64,000 nt of DNA from an uncultured Curtobacterium sp. (GCA_913778205.1 CAJYUW010000034.1:1-64000); one strand, 5' to 3'; numbered from the stretch's first letter, positions 15,893 to 26,600 are shown. The notes: generated by a model not told the origin, from the letters alone. Numbers and translations: made by a program.

Positions 15893-18028
15893 CTACCGCG
15901 CGCCGCGCTCCAGCGCCTCGGTCAGCAGTGCGGCCATCGCGTCGAGCTGGATGTCGCCCGAGTCGACGATCTCCTCGTCCGAGCCGTCGAGCGCCCGCGC
16001 GGCCAACGACGCCTTCGAGTCGATGAGGTCCGCGATCTTCGTGTCGATGGTCTGCGCCGCGATGATCCGCCACGCCGTGACGGGCTCCTCCTGCCCGATG
16101 CGGTGCACGCGGTCGATCGCCTGCGTCTGCTCGGCGCTCGTCCACGACAGCTCGGCGAGCACGACGTTCGACGCCACCTGCAGGTTGAGGCCCACGCCCG
16201 CCGCGGTGAGCGAGCAGACGATGACGGCCACGTCGGGGTCGTTCACGAACGAGTCGATCTCGGCGGTGCGCTGCGTCGGCGTCTGGTCGCCGCGGATCGT
16301 CGCCGTCCGCAGACCGCGGCGGGCGAAGACCTCCTCCGCCTGGTCCATCACGTCGAGGTGCTTCGCGAAGAACACCACCTTGCCGACGTTCGACGCGAGC
16401 TGGGCGGCGTAGTCCGCCGCGAGCTGGGCCTTGGCACGGCCGATGCGCCGGACCATCGAGAACACGTTCTCTCCGGTCGACGAGGCGTCCTGGTCCTCGA
16501 GCTCCCACCGTGCGACCTGCCGGACGAGCTTGTGGTCGATCCCGACGACGGGGTCCTGGCCGGTTCGGGCGTCGAGCGCCTGGTGGTACCGGCGCACGAG
16601 CTTCGCGGTGAGCTCGCGCTCGGCGTCGCGGATGGAGCGGCCCTCCTCGCCGTCGAGCTCGACCGGGATGTCGGCGATGCGGCGGGCGGGGATGTCCGCC
16701 GCGACGTCGACCTTGCGGCGGCGGACGATGCCGAGGTCGATGACGGCCTTGCGCGCCTCGGTGAAGAAGCCCTGGTCGGCCGGGGTGAGACCGATCTCCT
16801 CGAGCTCGTTCATGAGCTTCGCGCGCGGCTTCTTGTCGTCGATCCAGCCGAGGAACTCCCAGATGGTGCGGAAGTCCTCGACCGAGTTGATGAGCGGGGT
16901 CCCCGTCAGGGCCATGAGGAGCGGGGCGGCCACGCGGGAGCGGATCTTCTCGGCGAGCTGCAGCACGAACCGGGACCGCTGCGAGTCCTTGTTCTTGATG
17001 AAGTGCGCCTCGTCGACGACCATGCCCTTGAACCCGAACGACCCGAGCCAGCCGACGTGCCGGTCGAGGATCTCGTAGTTCACGACGACGACGTCGGCGA
17101 ACCCGTCGAGGTCGTCGCCGTCGCCGTGGATGACCGTCGCGGTCCGGTTCGGCAGCCACCGTGCGGCCTCGCGTGCCCAGTTCGTCTTGACGACGTTCGG
17201 CACGACCACGAGCAGCGGGAAGGCGTTCGCGGCCTCGGCGGCGAGGAGCGACTGCGCGGTCTTCCCGAGCCCCGGCTCGTCGGCGAGCAGGAACGTGCGG
17301 TGCCCCGCCGAGGCCGCTGCGACGAGCTCCGCCTGGTGCTTCATGAGCGTCGTGCCCGACTTGGAGTGCAACGTCGACGGCTCCGGCAGCGCCATCGACG
17401 CCGCGCCCCCGCCGGCGCCGTACTCGAACGACTTGAACAGCGGGCCGAACAGCTCCCAGTTCGCCAGGCGACGCGGGTGGGCGACGGGCTGGTCGGCGAG
17501 GGCGAAGTCGGGCGCGAGGAACGGGTTCGCGAGCTGGCGCTGCACCACGGCCTGCGGAACGACCGAACGCACGGGGGTCTCCACGGTCGGGGCCGGCTCA
17601 GCCGCGATGACGAGGTCCTCGGGCTGCAGCTCCATGCCGCCGGCGATCATCATGTCGCGCTTGACGGTGCGGGTGGCCTCGCTCACCGAGGCTTCCTCGG
17701 TCAGGAGCTGGATCACGCTCGTGTCGCGCGCGGCCGTCTTCGCGAGGATCGTCGCGACGCCGTCGAGCCGCTTGAGCTGCTCGGCGCGCTGCGCGTCGGT
17801 GAGGTCCGCGTCGGCCTTGACCCGGGCACGCTCCTCACGCATGAGCAGGGCCACCGCCTGGAACTTCGACCGGTTGGACGCCTTGAGCGCCCCGCGCTGC
17901 GCCGCGGCCTCGACCTCGCGCACGGCGCGGGCGAGGACGGGGATGACGCCGTCGTTGTCGAGCGGCCTGGTGCGGCGCGACGCGGTCCGCGTCCCGCCGG
18001 CAGCACGCCGGGTGCCTGATCGAGCCAA
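15893..18028 (-). CDS. SNF2-type DEAD/DEAH-box helicase
   Basis: A 711-residue protein. A non-catalytic N-terminal region of about 225 residues comes first. Then follow the two RecA-like lobes of a SNF2 ATPase: Walker A ADEPGLGKTAQS near residue 250, DEAHFIKN near 339, LTGTPLINS, and the C-terminal motif VI RVHRIGQE near 640. It should translocate on double-stranded DNA or remodel DNA-bound proteins; a specific role is not known from the sequence. The TTG start at 18028 is supported by a strong AGGAGG immediately upstream. The upstream region is unusually long (about 450 bases to the next gene) with a TAAACT box at 18370-18365 on this strand. No restriction or methylase genes are adjacent. 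Confidence 0.88.
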   Translation of the reverse strand: MARSGTRRAAGGTRTASRRTRPLDNDGVIPVLARAVREVEAAAQRGALKASNRSKFQAVALLMREERARVKADADLTDAQRAEQLKRLDGVATILAKTAARDTSVIQLLTEEASVSEATRTVKRDMMIAGGMELQPEDLVIAAEPAPTVETPVRSVVPQAVVQRQLANPFLAPDFALADQPVAHPRRLANWELFGPLFKSFEYGAGGGAASMALPEPSTLHSKSGTTLMKHQAELVAAASAGHRTFLLADEPGLGKTAQSLLAAEAANAFPLLVVVPNVVKTNWAREAARWLPNRTATVIHGDGDDLDGFADVVVVNYEILDRHVGWLGSFGFKGMVVDEAHFIKNKDSQRSRFVLQLAEKIRSRVAAPLLMALTGTPLINSVEDFRTIWEFLGWIDDKKPRAKLMNELEEIGLTPADQGFFTEARKAVIDLGIVRRRKVDVAADIPARRIADIPVELDGEEGRSIRDAERELTAKLVRRYHQALDARTGQDPVVGIDHKLVRQVARWELEDQDASSTGENVFSMVRRIGRAKAQLAADYAAQLASNVGKVVFFAKHLDVMDQAEEVFARRGLRTATIRGDQTPTQRTAEIDSFVNDPDVAVIVCSLTAAGVGLNLQVASNVVLAELSWTSAEQTQAIDRVHRIGQEEPVTAWRIIAAQTIDTKIADLIDSKASLAARALDGSDEEIVDSGDIQLDAMAALLTEALERGAR

Positions 18029-18479
18029 CGCTCCTCCTGTTCCGCCCGTTCGTCACGGGCGAGCCGCCATCAGCGGAAGTCTCCGGCCGGGTCCAGGTGG
18101 TCCCGGCGCGACGCGGGCCACCGTGGCCCGCCGTCCACCGGTCCCCCGCCGCCACGCTTCCGGAGCGTCCGCGGTCGGTTCCACGCGGGTGTCGGCGATC
18201 GCCCTCTGGCGACCGTGCGACGGCCCGCGCCGGGATCCGGCGCCGTCACACGCACGTGACGCCCCCTCGGGGCGGCCACGGATCCGGCACCCGCGTCGAC
18301 CAAGCGGTCGACCGGCCCCGTCTGGATGCGACGGGACGCGCGGGCACGCGGTACGTGCGCGGCCAGTTTACTCCCCGACCACCGACGGAGGCGACTCGAC
18401 GCGGCCCGCGCGCGTCGTGCCTCCCGGCCGGTGGGGCGCGACCCGGCCTGGAGGCGCGGTGCGGGCCCGCCCCGTCGGC
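18029..18479. other. Gene-free stretch upstream of the SNF2 helicase gene
   Basis: About 450 bases without a convincing gene. On the minus strand a TAAACT -10-like hexamer lies at 18370-18365, which would give the helicase mRNA a leader of about 330 bases. A hairpin GCCCG/CGGGC occurs shortly before the helicase start, and a GCCTCC/GGAGGC hairpin lies at 18419-18455. I looked for RNase P RNA and other structured RNA signatures and saw none. Confidence 0.5.
18419..18455. terminator. GCCTCC/GGAGGC hairpin after the APH-fold gene
   Basis: GCCTCCCGGCC (18419-18429) pairs with GGCCTGGAGGC (18445-18455) with one mismatch, plus two inner pairs. It lies 25 bases beyond the stop of the leftward phosphotransferase gene and shares a 19-mer with the hairpin at 62721-62757. 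Confidence 0.6.
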
Positions 18480-19769
18480 TCAGGCGCGCGGTGCGGAGCG
18501 CGGCCGGACGACGCCGTCGGACGGCGCGACCGGGGTCGCCTCGGCGAGCGCTGCGCGCGTCGCCGCGAGGAGCTGCTCGGCCGTCGCGATCCCCGTGGCC
18601 GACCCGGTCGTGGCCTGTCCACCAGCGTGGGCGAGGAGCTGCGCGCCGATGGCGGGGCCGATCCGGTCGGCACCGGCGGGGTTCCGCGCGACCCAGTCCC
18701 GGGCGATCGCGTCCGCGAGGCGCTCGGCCGCCGCGCCGCGGTCGGCGTCGCCGCGGGATCGGTGCCAGAGCCCGGTGACGACGAGGTGCGCGACGACGGC
18801 GCCGACGTCGCGCACGGGGTACCCCCAGCCCGCGGTGTCGATGTCGAGGAGACCGGAGATGCGCCACGGCTCGTCCTCGTCGACGAACACCTGCTCGAGG
18901 TGGAGGTCACCGTGCACGACCTGCTTCGTCCCGCTCGTCCACCCGATCGACCGACGGCCGATCGCGTCGTACAGCCGGTCGATCTCCTCGGCGTCCTGCG
19001 GCAGGGCCGAGACGAGGGTGCGGCGGTGCCAGTCGGCGTGGTCCATCGCGTCCGCCCGTGCCTGCTGGGTCATCGGGACCGTCGCGATCCGACCGGACAG
19101 CGCCGCGAGGGAGGCGACGAAGCGGGGGTCGTCGGCGATGTCGAGGATGCGACTGCCCGCCGGGACGCCGCGGATCCGCTCGAGGACCAGCAGGCCGTCG
19201 CCACGACTCGACAGCACCCGGGGCACCGGGAGTCCGGCGCTGACGAACTGCTCGTGCGACCGGACGATCGGCGCGACGCGGTGCGGCCGGACGATCTTCA
19301 GGAAGAGCGTGCGCTCGGGCGCGTCGACGCGGACCACGGCCCGCTTGCCCGGGCGGTACGCGGCGACGGTGAGGGTCGGGTCCGTGACGGGCATGCCGAG
19401 GGTCGTGAGGAGCTCGGCCACCGCGTCGCGGTAGGTGACCTGCGGGAGCACCGGGAGGCCCGGGTCGTTCGGGTACGCCCAGACGGACACCGGCTCGCCG
19501 GTGGTCGGGTCGGTGACGATGGCGCTGTTCTGATCGTGCGCGCCACCGGTGTCGACGTACGTCAGGACGGTCGCGCGCTGACCGGACCGGTCGACCGTGT
19601 CGACCTCGTAGCCGTAGAGGTAGCCGTTGCCGGACGGCTCCACCGAGTGCGCGCGCGCAGCCACGACGGAGGTCCCGGAGCCGGCGAAGGCCTGCGGGAT
19701 GACGCGTTCGTGGTTGGGCCACACGAGATCAGTCAACCGTGTCGTCGCGGATTCGTCGCGTTCGTGCAC
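18480..19769 (-). CDS. APH-fold phosphotransferase
   Basis: A 429-residue protein with the aminoglycoside phosphotransferase / choline kinase fold in its C-terminal 300 residues. VHGDLHLEQVFVD near residue 285 is the catalytic loop (HGDLH), and LLDIDTAGWGYPVRDVG is the metal-binding segment. The N-terminal 120 residues (GNGYLYGYEVDTVDRSGQ) resemble a maltokinase-like cap, so a small-sugar or metabolite kinase is as likely as an antibiotic-modifying enzyme. The start is taken at GTG 19769; a TTG at 19736 is an alternative that would leave a longer divergent promoter region with the FUSC gene. A hairpin follows the stop. Confidence 0.8.
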   Translation of the reverse strand: MHERDESATTRLTDLVWPNHERVIPQAFAGSGTSVVAARAHSVEPSGNGYLYGYEVDTVDRSGQRATVLTYVDTGGAHDQNSAIVTDPTTGEPVSVWAYPNDPGLPVLPQVTYRDAVAELLTTLGMPVTDPTLTVAAYRPGKRAVVRVDAPERTLFLKIVRPHRVAPIVRSHEQFVSAGLPVPRVLSSRGDGLLVLERIRGVPAGSRILDIADDPRFVASLAALSGRIATVPMTQQARADAMDHADWHRRTLVSALPQDAEEIDRLYDAIGRRSIGWTSGTKQVVHGDLHLEQVFVDEDEPWRISGLLDIDTAGWGYPVRDVGAVVAHLVVTGLWHRSRGDADRGAAAERLADAIARDWVARNPAGADRIGPAIGAQLLAHAGGQATTGSATGIATAEQLLAATRAALAEATPVAPSDGVVRPRSAPRA

Positions 19770-19804
19770 GGCCCGTCGTGCGGCTCGTGGCTACCGTGTG
19801 TGTC

Positions 19805-20836
19805 GTGAACCCGGTCGCGAGGCTCCGCATCCCCAGTCGCACCCCGTTCCTGCAGGTCGTGAAGACCGCGGTCGCGGTGGTCGCCGCGGTGCTCCTGTGC
19901 CGCCTGCTCATCCAGGGGCCGTTCCCGACCTTCGCCGCGATCGCAGCGCTCCTCGTCGTCCAGCCGAGCATCAACCAGTCGTTCGTGAAGGGCCTGGAAC
20001 GCAGTGCCGGCGTGGTGCTCGGCGTCGTCCTCGCCACCGCGGTGCACCTGGCGCTCGGGGACAGCGTGTGGGTGGTGCTGCTCGTCGTCGTGCTCGCGAT
20101 CCTCATCGCCTGGGCCCTGCGGTTGACGCCGACGTCCGCGACCCAGGTCGGAATCAGCGGCATGCTCGTGCTCACCGCGGGGGTGGTCACCCCGAACTAC
20201 TCGGCCGACCGGATCCTCGAGACCGTCGTCGGTGCGGTCGTCGCCCTGGTGGTGAACGCCGCGCTCGTGCCGCCCGTCCTGCTCGAGCCCGCGCACCTGG
20301 CCGTCGCCCGGCTCGCCCGGGACACCGCCGCCGCGTTCGAACGGATCGCGGTCGGGCTCACCGAGGGGTGGGACCACGAGCAGTGGCACGGCGCCCTGCT
20401 CCAGGCGCGGGCACTGCGGGCGCAGCACCTGCGCGCCGACGTGTCGATCACCGCCGCGCGGGAGTCCCTCACGATGAACCCGCGGCGCAGTCGGCACCGG
20501 GACGTCCTCGACCGCGACGCCGAGGTCGCCGAGCACCTGAGGGTCCTCGTGACGCGGGTCACGGGCATGACGCGGGCGATCCGGGACAACACCGGGCCCG
20601 ACCTCCGAGCGGACCCCGTCGTCGGGCGGATCGCCACCGAGGTCGCGCGGATCGGGGCGGACGTCCGGGCACTGAGCCAGCGGGTCGAGGCGAGCGAGCT
20701 GCCGGTGGTGGAGGAGCCCGCGCTGACCGCGCCGCTCGAGGTGCTCCGGCCGAACACGCAGCACTGGATCCTCATCGGTGCCCTGCTCGAGGACATCCGC
20801 CGTGTGCGGGAGGAGCTGCTCGGCGAGGACGGCTGA
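19805..20836 (+). CDS. FUSC-family membrane protein
   Basis: A 343-residue protein. The first 165 residues hold five or six hydrophobic helices with the FUSC-type pattern (RLLIQGPFPTFAAIAALLVVQPSINQSFVKGLERSAGVVLGV), followed by a soluble helical domain of about 170 residues. Members of this group are thought to export aromatic acids or act as accessory membrane proteins, but few are characterised. The GTG at 19805 is preceded by TACCGT (19792-19797) with a seven-base gap. It is a single gene, divergent from the phosphotransferase with about 35 bases between starts. Confidence 0.82.
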   Translation: MNPVARLRIPSRTPFLQVVKTAVAVVAAVLLCRLLIQGPFPTFAAIAALLVVQPSINQSFVKGLERSAGVVLGVVLATAVHLALGDSVWVVLLVVVLAILIAWALRLTPTSATQVGISGMLVLTAGVVTPNYSADRILETVVGAVVALVVNAALVPPVLLEPAHLAVARLARDTAAAFERIAVGLTEGWDHEQWHGALLQARALRAQHLRADVSITAARESLTMNPRRSRHRDVLDRDAEVAEHLRVLVTRVTGMTRAIRDNTGPDLRADPVVGRIATEVARIGADVRALSQRVEASELPVVEEPALTAPLEVLRPNTQHWILIGALLEDIRRVREELLGEDG

Positions 20837-20890
20837 GCGATCGCCGTCGCGGTCGTCGGGACCGCGGGCCGGAGCCCGGGGCCGATCGGC

Positions 20891-21220
20891 TCAGCGTCGG
20901 GCGATCGCCGCCTCGGCCGCCGCATGCACGATGTCGCCCCAGAGGACCGACGACGGCACGAGCGCCCCGGCGTCGAGCACCTCGGCGAGGACGACCTCGG
21001 CCTCGGCGAACCGGGAGATCTCGGCGACGGCCGCCGCGGCGCCCGCCTCCAGCGCCGCGCGACTCGCCACGTCGGGCACGGCCGTCCGCAGTTCCGCGAC
21101 GACCCTCCCCCGTCGGTCCTCCTCGAGCCCCTCGAGCGCGCCGATGCTCTTCCACGCAGCGTCGAGTTCGAGTCGGAGCCGGATGATCGCCGGGTGGTCC
21201 GGCGTCTCGGTCATGGTCAT
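20891..21220 (-). CDS. Hypothetical protein, 109 aa
   Basis: A 109-residue soluble protein with long predicted helices, rich in Ala and Glu and with no cysteine. I do not recognise the family. ATG 21220 (MTMTETPDHP) was chosen because GGGGGC lies about seven bases upstream; a second ATG at 21214 is possible. It diverges from the response regulator gene at 21424 and converges on the FUSC gene. Its third-position GC bias fits a real gene. Confidence 0.6.
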   Translation of the reverse strand: MTMTETPDHPAIIRLRLELDAAWKSIGALEGLEEDRRGRVVAELRTAVPDVASRAALEAGAAAAVAEISRFAEAEVVLAEVLDAGALVPSSVLWGDIVHAAAEAAIARR

Positions 21221-21423
21221 GGTGGTGCCCCCGTGCGGACCAGGCGTCGGGCACGCTCGGTCCGATCGCAGCCTAGCAACGAACAGAGCACTCCTCACGT
21301 CCCTCGAACGCGGGACAGAACGTTCTACTGCGGGGCCGTGCTGTGACGAGATTCAGTCGGATCCGCGCGATGACCGCCCACGCGTACAGGTTCGATGCCA
21401 CGATGGGGGCGAGGAGGTCCACT

Positions 21424-22101
21424 ATGCGGTTGTTGGTGGTCGAGGACGACGACGAGATGCGCGCCCTCATGGAACGGGGTCTCGCTGCCGAGGGGTACCG
21501 CGTGGTCGCGGTCGAGAACGGCGTCGAGGCACTGATCGCGCTCGGGGAGCAGTCGTTCGACCTGGCGGTCGTCGACGTCATGATGCCGGGCATGTCCGGC
21601 TTCGAGCTGGCCCGTCGCATCCGGGAACGGGAGGACCCCGTGCGGATCCTCCTCGTCACGGCGCGCGATGCCGTCGACGACCGGGTCTTCGGGCTCGACG
21701 CCGGCGCGGACGACTACCTCACGAAGCCGTTCGCCTTCGCCGAGCTCACCGCACGGCTCCGGGCACTCGGCCGACGCGAGAGCGCGGGCGCTCCCCGCAC
21801 GATCGAGGTCGGCGACGTCGCGATCGACTCCGAGGCACGTCGTGTCGCGATCAAGGGCCAGCGCGTCGCGATGAGCCCGACCGAGTTCGCGCTCCTCCGC
21901 CTGCTCGCCCGGTCGGTCGGCAGCGTCGTCGACCGTCCGAAGATCCTCGAGGAGGTCTGGGACGGGTCGCAGCACGTCGACCCGAACGTGGTGGAGCAGT
22001 ACATCTCGTACCTCCGCAAGAAACTCACCGCGCACGAGGCCACCGTGGCGATCTCGACGGTCCGCGGACGCGGCTACCGCCTCGACCTCGTCGCGGCGTG
22101 A
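21424..22101 (+). CDS. OmpR/PhoB-family response regulator
   Basis: A 225-residue two-domain regulator. The receiver domain (1-120) has the acidic pocket EDDD at 7-10, the phospho-acceptor Asp51 in VVDVMMPG, and Lys in DDYLTKPF. The C-terminal winged helix (about 130-225) includes MSPTEFALLRLLARSVGSVV and ends with STVRGRGYRLD, as in OmpR/PhoB proteins. It is phosphorylated by the histidine kinase encoded immediately downstream (GTGA overlap) and then binds DNA. ATG 21424 is supported by GAGGAGG about six bases upstream. The signal and targets are unknown; no obvious transporter or enzyme target is next to the pair. Confidence 0.93.
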   Translation: MRLLVVEDDDEMRALMERGLAAEGYRVVAVENGVEALIALGEQSFDLAVVDVMMPGMSGFELARRIREREDPVRILLVTARDAVDDRVFGLDAGADDYLTKPFAFAELTARLRALGRRESAGAPRTIEVGDVAIDSEARRVAIKGQRVAMSPTEFALLRLLARSVGSVVDRPKILEEVWDGSQHVDPNVVEQYISYLRKKLTAHEATVAISTVRGRGYRLDLVAA

Positions 22102-23633
22102 GCACGACGACCCCGGACGGACGGTCGGACGCCCCGACCGGACGCCGGGGCATCGTGCGTCCGCTGCGGCTGCTGTCGCTCCGGGCGCGGATCACGATCG
22201 GGTCGACGGCGATCGCGGCCCTCGTCATCGTGCTGCTCGTGCTCGTGATGCGCTTCCAGGTCGTCAGCGTCGTCGCGAGTGCCACCCGCACCCTGCTCGA
22301 CGCGGACGCCGACCCGTACGTCGCGACGCTCGAGGTCGACAGCGCCCCCGACCTCTCGCAGCCCGGCAACGCGCAACTGGTCGCGGTGGTGTCCCCGTCC
22401 GGCGACATCGTGCTGTCGACGATGCCCGGCCGCCTGGAACGCGCGCTCGGCAGCCTGACCGAGGAGCAGTCCGGCACCCGTGTGATCGACGTCGCGAGCT
22501 CGCAGTACCGGATCGTCGTCGAGCACCCGGTGAACCGCGCGGGCGAGTGGACCGTCGTCGCCGCCAGGAACTCGCAGGCGGAGGCCCTCGTGGTCGACGA
22601 CCTCACCACGACCCTGTCGCTCACCGGCCTCGCGATCCTCATCGCCTTCGGGATCGCGTCGTGGGTGCTCGCGACGACGGCACTGCGTCCGGTGAACCGG
22701 ATGCGACGCGAGGCCGAGCGGCTCTCGGTCGCACCCGAGCGGGCCGAGCTGCCGGTCGGTCCCGCACAGGACGAGCTGGCCTCGCTCGCGACCACGTTGA
22801 ACGCGTTCCTCGCGCGGACCCGCCAGGCGACCGAACGCGAACGCCAGATGGTCAGCGACGCCAGCCACGAGCTCCGCACGCCGCTGGCGATCCTCACGAC
22901 CCAGCTCGATCTGGCGTCACTCGACGGCGACGACGCCGCCGCCCTGGCCGCGCACATCGAACGCGCGAAGCACAGCGTCGCGCGCCTGTCGCGTCTGGCG
23001 AACGACCTGCTCGCACTGTCGCGCATCGAGGAGTCCGAACGCCGAGAGCAGGACGGCGCCGCCCAGCCCGCGGCGAGCTGGTCCGACCTCGGCGACGAGG
23101 TCATGGCGGCCGTCGACCGCGTCCGGATGATCGCGTCCGCGAAGGACATCACCGTGGACTTCGACCTCGAGGCGCCGCCCACGGGCGGCGGCACCGCCTT
23201 CGCCTCCACCGGTCCCGGTCCGGCTCCGGACGGAGGGGCCGAGCCGCGGTACCGACTGGACACCTCCGGCATGGCGCAGCTCGTCACCAACATCGCGGGC
23301 AACGCGGTCGCGGCGCTCCCGCGCGGCGGCGGGATCTTCGTCTCGTGGCGGAGCGCCGACGGCGAGGGCGTCCTGCAGATCACGGACGACGGCCCCGGTG
23401 TGCCCGAGTCGTTCATCCCGGTGGCGTTCGACCGCTTCACGCGTCCCGACGAGGCGCGCAGGTCCCGGCCGACCCCGGACCCGGCGACGGGGGCGACCAC
23501 GATGCCCGGCGGCTCCGGGCTGGGGCTCGCGATCGTCCGCGCGATCGCGGAACGTGCGGGAGGCACGGCGTCCCTCCGCAACGTGCGGTCCGGTGGCCTC
23601 GAGGTGACCATCCGCCTGCCCGAGGTCCGGTAG
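22098..23633 (+). CDS. HAMP-containing sensor histidine kinase
   Basis: A 511-residue membrane kinase. TM1 lies at about 33-54, then an extracellular sensor region to about 170, TM2 (LTGLAILIAFGIASWVLATTAL) and a HAMP region. The dimerisation domain carries the phospho-acceptor His257 in DASHELRTPL, and the ATPase domain has N-box NIAGNAVAAL, DDGPGV and GGSGLGLAIV. An insertion rich in Pro and Gly at about 355-390 separates the dimerisation and ATPase domains. Its GTG overlaps the response regulator stop by four bases, so it is the cognate sensor. The extracellular domain gives no clue to the signal that I can read. Confidence 0.93.
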   Translation: MSTTTPDGRSDAPTGRRGIVRPLRLLSLRARITIGSTAIAALVIVLLVLVMRFQVVSVVASATRTLLDADADPYVATLEVDSAPDLSQPGNAQLVAVVSPSGDIVLSTMPGRLERALGSLTEEQSGTRVIDVASSQYRIVVEHPVNRAGEWTVVAARNSQAEALVVDDLTTTLSLTGLAILIAFGIASWVLATTALRPVNRMRREAERLSVAPERAELPVGPAQDELASLATTLNAFLARTRQATERERQMVSDASHELRTPLAILTTQLDLASLDGDDAAALAAHIERAKHSVARLSRLANDLLALSRIEESERREQDGAAQPAASWSDLGDEVMAAVDRVRMIASAKDITVDFDLEAPPTGGGTAFASTGPGPAPDGGAEPRYRLDTSGMAQLVTNIAGNAVAALPRGGGIFVSWRSADGEGVLQITDDGPGVPESFIPVAFDRFTRPDEARRSRPTPDPATGATTMPGGSGLGLAIVRAIAERAGGTASLRNVRSGGLEVTIRLPEVR

Positions 23634-23676
23634 CGCCGAACGACCCGGTCGTCGACCGGCGCCGCGCTGTCCCGGA

Positions 23677-26600
23677 TCACTGGAAGTCCCGCGAACGGGT
23701 CCGCACCGACAACGGCAGGCGCTCCATCCGGTCCGCCACGACGTTGACCACCCCCTCGGGGGATCGTTCGAGGATGCCCCGCACGATCACCGCGGGCGAC
23801 TCCCTGGCGGTGCGCCGGTACCGTCCCCACACCCCCACGCTGCAGATCACGTTCACGAGCCCGGTCTCGTCCTCCACGTTCATGAACGTGATCCCCGACG
23901 CCGTCGCCGGGCGCTGCCGGTGGGTGACGATGCCGCCGACCTCGATGCGGCGTCCGTTCTCCGCCGTCATCGTGTCCGCGACGCTGAGCACGCCCCTGCG
24001 CTGCAACTCCGGCCGGACGTGCCGGACCGGGTGGTCGTCGGTCGTCATCCCCGTCGACCACATGTCCGCGATGAGGACGTCCCCGCTGGTCATCTGCCCG
24101 AACAGCGGTGGCTGCACGACCACCTGGGTACCCGGGAGCTGGTCGGGTCGCTCCGCCGCCGCGCGTCCGGCCGACCAGATCCCGCTGCGGCGGTCCTCAC
24201 CGAGGGAGGCGAATGCGTCCGCCGCGGCGAGCGCCTCGAGCTGCGCGGTCGTGAGTCCGACCCGTCGAGCGAGGTCGGACATGTCGGTGAAGGGACCGTT
24301 CTCCCGCCGCTCGGCGACGATCCGTTCCGCGCTGCGGCGACCGAGCGAGGTGACCTCGGCCAACCCGAGCCGCACCGCGAACGCACCGTCGCGACGGTGC
24401 CGCGCGGTGTCGTCCGGCAGTGCCCGGTCGAACGCCGGCACGGCGGGCTGCTCGTCGGCCAGGCACCCGTCGTCGCCGGTCGTCGCCGGGCCGCCGGGAG
24501 CGGCACGGTCGAGCGGCTCCATCGTCGCGTCGACCTCCGACCGCAGGATGTCCGGACGGAGCACCCGGACGCCGTGCCGCCGGGCGTCCGCCACCAGGGT
24601 CTGCGGGGAGTAGAAGCCCATCGGCTGGGCGCGGAGCAGCGCCGCGAGGAAGACCCCCGGGTAGTGCAACCGCATCCAGGCGCTGGCGTAGACGATGAGC
24701 GCGAAGCTGATCGAGTGGCTCTCGGCGAAGCCGAAGTTCGCGAACGCCTGGATCTTGGCGTAGATGGCGTCGGCGTCGGCACCGTGGATGTCGTTCCGCG
24801 CCATCCCCTCGTAGAGCTTCTCGCGCAGGCGTTCGATCTTCTCGTGCCCGCGCTTCGACCCCATCGCACGGCGGAGCAGGTCGGCGTCGTCGCCGGTGCA
24901 CCCGCCGACGACGACGGCCATCTGCATGAGCTGCTCCTGGAAGAGCGGGACGCCCTTGGTGCGGGCGAGCACCGGTTCGAGCAGCGGGTGCGGGTAGGTG
25001 ATCTCCTCGGCACCGGTCCGGCGGCGGATGTACGGGTGCACGGCCCCGCCCTGGATCGGCCCCGGACGCACGAGCGCGACGGCGATGACGAGGTCGTAGA
25101 ACTCGCGCGGGAGCAACCGCGGCAGGGACCCCATCTGCGCGCGGGACTCGACCTGGAACACCCCGATCGTGTCGGCCCGGCAGAGCTGGTCGTAGACGCC
25201 GGGCTCCTCCTTCGGGATCGTGTGCATGTCCCACCGTTCCCCACAGTGCTCCGCGGCGAGGTCGAACGCGTACTGCAGCGCGGCGAGCATCCCGAGCCCG
25301 AGCATGTCGAACTTCACGAGCCCCATGTAGGCGCAGTCGTCCTTGTCCCACTGCAGCACGGTCCGGCCGTCCATCCGGGCGTGCTCGATCGGGACGACCT
25401 CGCCCACCGGTCGGTCCGTGAGGACCATGCCACCGGAGTGGATGCCGAGGTGCCGGGGGAACCCGAGCACCTGCTGCGCCATGTCGACCACGGGCGCGGG
25501 GATGTCGTGGTCCTGGCTCTCGGTCACCGACCCCCACCGTTCGACCTGCTTCGACCAGGCGTCCTGCTGCCCCGGGCTGTGCCCGAACGCCTTCGCCATG
25601 TCGCGGACGGCGCCCTTCGGCCGGTACGTGATGACGTTCGCGACCTGCGCCGCGTTGAACCGGCCGTACTTCTCGTAGACGTACTGGATGACCTCCTCAC
25701 GCCGGTCGGAGTCGAAGTCGACGTCGATGTCGGGCTCCTCGTCGCGCAGTGCCGACAGGAACCGCTCGAACGGCAGCCCGTACCGGATCGAGTCGACGGC
25801 GGTGATCTCGAGCAGGTAGCAGACGGCGGAGTTCGCGGCGGAACCCCGGCCCTGGCAGAGGATCCCCCGCTGCCGGGCGAACTGCACCATGTCGCGGACG
25901 ATGAGGAAGTACCCCGGGAAGTCCTTGTCCTCGATGACGGCGAGCTCGCGTTCGATGCGGGTCCGCTTGGCCGGGTCCACGCCGTCGTCGCTGCCCGGGT
26001 AGAACCGGCGCGCGCCCTCCCAGGTGAGCTCGCGGAGCCACGACATCGTCGTGTGCCCCTCCGGCACGTCGAGCTGGGGCAGGCCCGGCCGTGCCGTCTT
26101 CAGCGTGAAGCCGAGCTCGTCGGCGAGCGTCACGCTGTGCTCGACGGCTCCGGGCCAGCGTGCGAACCGCCTGGCCATCTCGGCGCCGGAGCGCAGGTAC
26201 GCCGTGTCGGCCGCCGGCAGCCAGCCGTCGATCTCGTCGAGGCTCCGCCGGGCCCGCACCGCCGCGAGCGCGGACGCGACGGGGAAGCGGTCCGGGGTGG
26301 CGTAGTGCACGTTCCCGGTCGCCACCACCGGCAGCGCGTGCCGGGCGGCGAGTGCGGCGAGGGCGTCGTTCCGCGCGGTGTCCATCGGGTCGCCCTGGTC
26401 GATGAGCTCGACCACGACGTTGTCGGTGCCGAACCGGTCGAGCAGGACACGGAGCGCCGTCTCGGCCTCGGACTCGCCGCCGCGCTCGAGGGCCTGTCGC
26501 ACGGCACCCTTGCGGCACCCGGTCAGCACGCGCCAGTGCCCGCCGGCCCGCTCCGCGAGGTCGTCGAGGTCGTACCGTGGGTGTCCCTTCTCGGCGCCGG

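Noticed and set aside
18029-18370. RNase P RNA or another large structured RNA.
   Set aside because: I did not find the conserved RNase P blocks on either strand; the stretch is simply GC-rich with local hairpins.
18480-19769. Antibiotic (aminoglycoside) resistance gene.
   Set aside because: The APH fold is shared by many metabolite kinases, and the N-terminal cap looks more like a maltokinase-type protein; resistance cannot be claimed.
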